DNA of 64,000 bases from Spirosoma sp. 48-14 (GTDB taxonomy: Bacteria; Bacteroidota; Bacteroidia; Cytophagales; Spirosomataceae), in the NCBI RefSeq assembly GCF_001898575.1, contig NZ_MKUD01000081.1, positions 93,606 through 157,605 of the forward strand. Reading direction: 5' to 3'. Numbering within the stretch: position 1 is the first letter of the stretch; each line of letters opens with the position of its first letter. A model generated the notes under the pieces. It was not told the origin of the DNA, made no database searches, and was given only the letters and a program-made list of their open reading frames with translations. Below are positions 62,655 through 64,000 of the stretch, in pieces. The translations under genes were made by a program, and so were the position numbers.

Positions 62655-63593
62655 TCAGCACGATAGCATCTGTTTCCGATACTGAGCTGGCGACAGGCCC
62701 GTTTCCCGGCGAAACAATCGCATAAAATACGTCATGTTGTTGAAGCCGCACGCCAGACTAATATCGGCCAGGCAACGATCCGTTGTTCGTAGCAATCTGG
62801 AAGCCAGGGCAATACGCTGTTGATTGATATAATCAATAGGCGTCAGACCGAATGTTTGCTTGAACGTCCGGTAGAAGTTAGGCTCACTCATGCAGGCTTC
62901 ATCGGCCAGTTCCTTAATATGAAGGTTTCGATGCAGGTTTCTGGCAATATATTGCGCTACGTGCGCCAGCCGGTTGGTATTGATCTGTAATGTATCTGGG
63001 CTCAACAGCAGCGTACGCGCCTGCGTCTGCATCAGCCGGACCACCAGTTCCTGCAAAACTAGGTTGGCAAATACGTCTTTCGCCTTGTTGTTTTCGGTGA
63101 AAATATAAATCAGTCGGGCAATGAGCTGATGAATCGGTTCATCGTTGGTCAAAAAGAAATTCGTATGGCCAAACTGCCAGCCTTGGGGGCTATCGATCAG
63201 TGGAACGCGCTCGTTGAGCAGATTCGTCACCTGACGTATTTTGTCAGAGTCGATCGCCAGCGCCAGACACTGGGTTGGGTTGTCGGTTTCGGCCTCAGGG
63301 AAATCAATCCGCATCGTTTCCAGCCCCGGCACAATAACCGACTCACCAGGCAGGAAATCAAAGGAAGGTGTACCCGGCAAGTGCATCACTTTTTTCCCCC
63401 GAATCATGCTAGCCAGAACCGGACTGTTAAATGTCAGTTCAACTTTTTCGGCCACATGGTGCGTCTCATAAATATTCAGTTCGGCCGTATCGATGGTGTA
63501 GGCAGTTCGGTTTTCGACCTCCTGTTCCAGACGACGGGACTGCAAATGACGGGAAATATCCAACGATGAAGCCTGTACGTTTTTCATGGTCAT
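62655..63593 (-). CDS. AraC-family transcriptional regulator
   Basis: A 312-residue regulator; ATGs at 63593 and 63587 are both possible. The N-terminal half (about 30-190) is the cupin-like AraC-type ligand domain (MHLPGTPSFDFLPGESVIVP). The C-terminal 100 residues hold two helix-turn-helix units: LHIKELADEACMSEPNFYRT and LADISLACGFNNMTYFMRLF, ending with the family tail GLSPAQYRKQ. It is upstream of the kinase-like gene on the same strand, with an 80-base gap. The ligand and target are unknown. Confidence 0.93.
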   Translation of the reverse strand: MTMKNVQASSLDISRHLQSRRLEQEVENRTAYTIDTAELNIYETHHVAEKVELTFNSPVLASMIRGKKVMHLPGTPSFDFLPGESVIVPGLETMRIDFPEAETDNPTQCLALAIDSDKIRQVTNLLNERVPLIDSPQGWQFGHTNFFLTNDEPIHQLIARLIYIFTENNKAKDVFANLVLQELVVRLMQTQARTLLLSPDTLQINTNRLAHVAQYIARNLHRNLHIKELADEACMSEPNFYRTFKQTFGLTPIDYINQQRIALASRLLRTTDRCLADISLACGFNNMTYFMRLFRRETGLSPAQYRKQMLSC

Positions 63594-63812
63594 GATCGGG
63601 GATACCTAACGTATCCAATCAACATATATAACTAGTCTATTCGCCGACAACGTGTTAGGCAACACAAAGTATAGCTTTTTTGTTGACAATCCCATTGGTT
63701 TTGCCCTATTTCTTATCGGTATTAATACAATTTCACAGTTACCTGGGTCCGATTTCCCATACGCCAATCCTACGCTGGATGTTTCAACAAAGAAGTCTGG
63801 AAAACTTTATAC

Positions 63813-63974
63813 TGAACCTGTTTAAACTTATACCGCAATAACATTTTGTCATCCCGAGGAACGAGGGATCTTCGGTGACTGGCTATTCAACGGCTTACCC
63901 GAAGATCCCTCGTTCCTCGGGATGACAAAAACACACCGATCGAGAAGCAACTTTGTAAAGTTTAAACAGGTTCA
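63813..63974. repeat. nested inverted repeats, MITE-like element
   Basis: An outer perfect 17-bp inverted repeat (63813-63829 with 63958-63974) encloses an inner perfect 32-bp inverted repeat (63844-63875 with 63899-63930, loop of 23 bases). The inner arm contains cccgaggaacgagggatc, a phrase I recall as a dispersed repeat in Bacteroidota. The 219 bases between the AraC start and this element show nothing else recognisable. Confidence 0.85.
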
Positions 63975-64000
63975 CTGATAAAAACGACAGTTCGCTCACA

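Overview
The window looks like chromosomal DNA from a member of the Bacteroidota, most likely a Cytophagales bacterium close to Spirosoma. The support is two SusC/SusD pairs, a FecI-type sigma factor with a FecR anti-sigma factor, 7TM-DISM sensor kinases, weak ribosome binding sites, and promoter boxes fitting the Bacteroidota -7 consensus TAnnTTTG. No rRNA, tRNA, CRISPR array, intact insertion sequence or phage was seen. The genus is a judgement from protein style, not a database result.

Layout. 0-1.4 kb: two tandem alpha/beta-hydrolase esterases, the first cut by the window edge. 1.7-5.1 kb: a YadA-head-like repeat surface protein with an internal duplication, and an unrecognised 289-residue protein. 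5.3-11.1 kb: a LytS/LytTR-type two-component pair, a decayed beta-lactamase-family serine hydrolase, and an orphan 7TM-DISM histidine kinase. 11.5-14.4 kb: gcvP. 14.6-19.8 kb: a glycan operon (membrane protein, GT2, DUF268, FkbM methyltransferase, GT11 fucosyltransferase-like). 19.8-22.9 kb: a convergent, tightly packed DUF2304/GT2/polytopic membrane protein set. 23-26.9 kb: a flippase-like protein, an M28 peptidase and a very small ABC-type pair.

27-51 kb is dominated by a pectin utilisation locus on the minus strand. Transcription order is ECF sigma factor, GMC oxidoreductase with its small partner, DUF3748 protein, FecR, SusC with an STN domain, SusD, GH28, rhamnogalacturonan acetylesterase, pectinesterase, DUF1593 protein, GH43, secreted propeller, MFS transporter, two small secreted proteins and a second GH28-like enzyme. 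Esters would be removed from homogalacturonan and rhamnogalacturonan, backbones cut by GH28 and side chains by GH43; products would be imported through SusCD and MFS. The STN domain, FecR and sigma factor suggest substrate-induced trans-envelope signalling.

51-61.5 kb holds a second SusCD pair without an STN domain. It is divergent from a single-pass membrane protein with a putative DNA-binding N-terminus and is followed by a large secreted protein of unknown function. 61.5-63.6 kb holds a kinase-fold-like protein and an AraC regulator.

The strongest unexplained signals are long inverted repeats sitting directly at stop codons or filling intergenic gaps in the two SusCD loci, two of them one family that supplies the stop codon of the gene; a possible antisense RNA over the susC leader; and the membrane-anchored regulator with a 17-bp palindrome in its divergent promoter.
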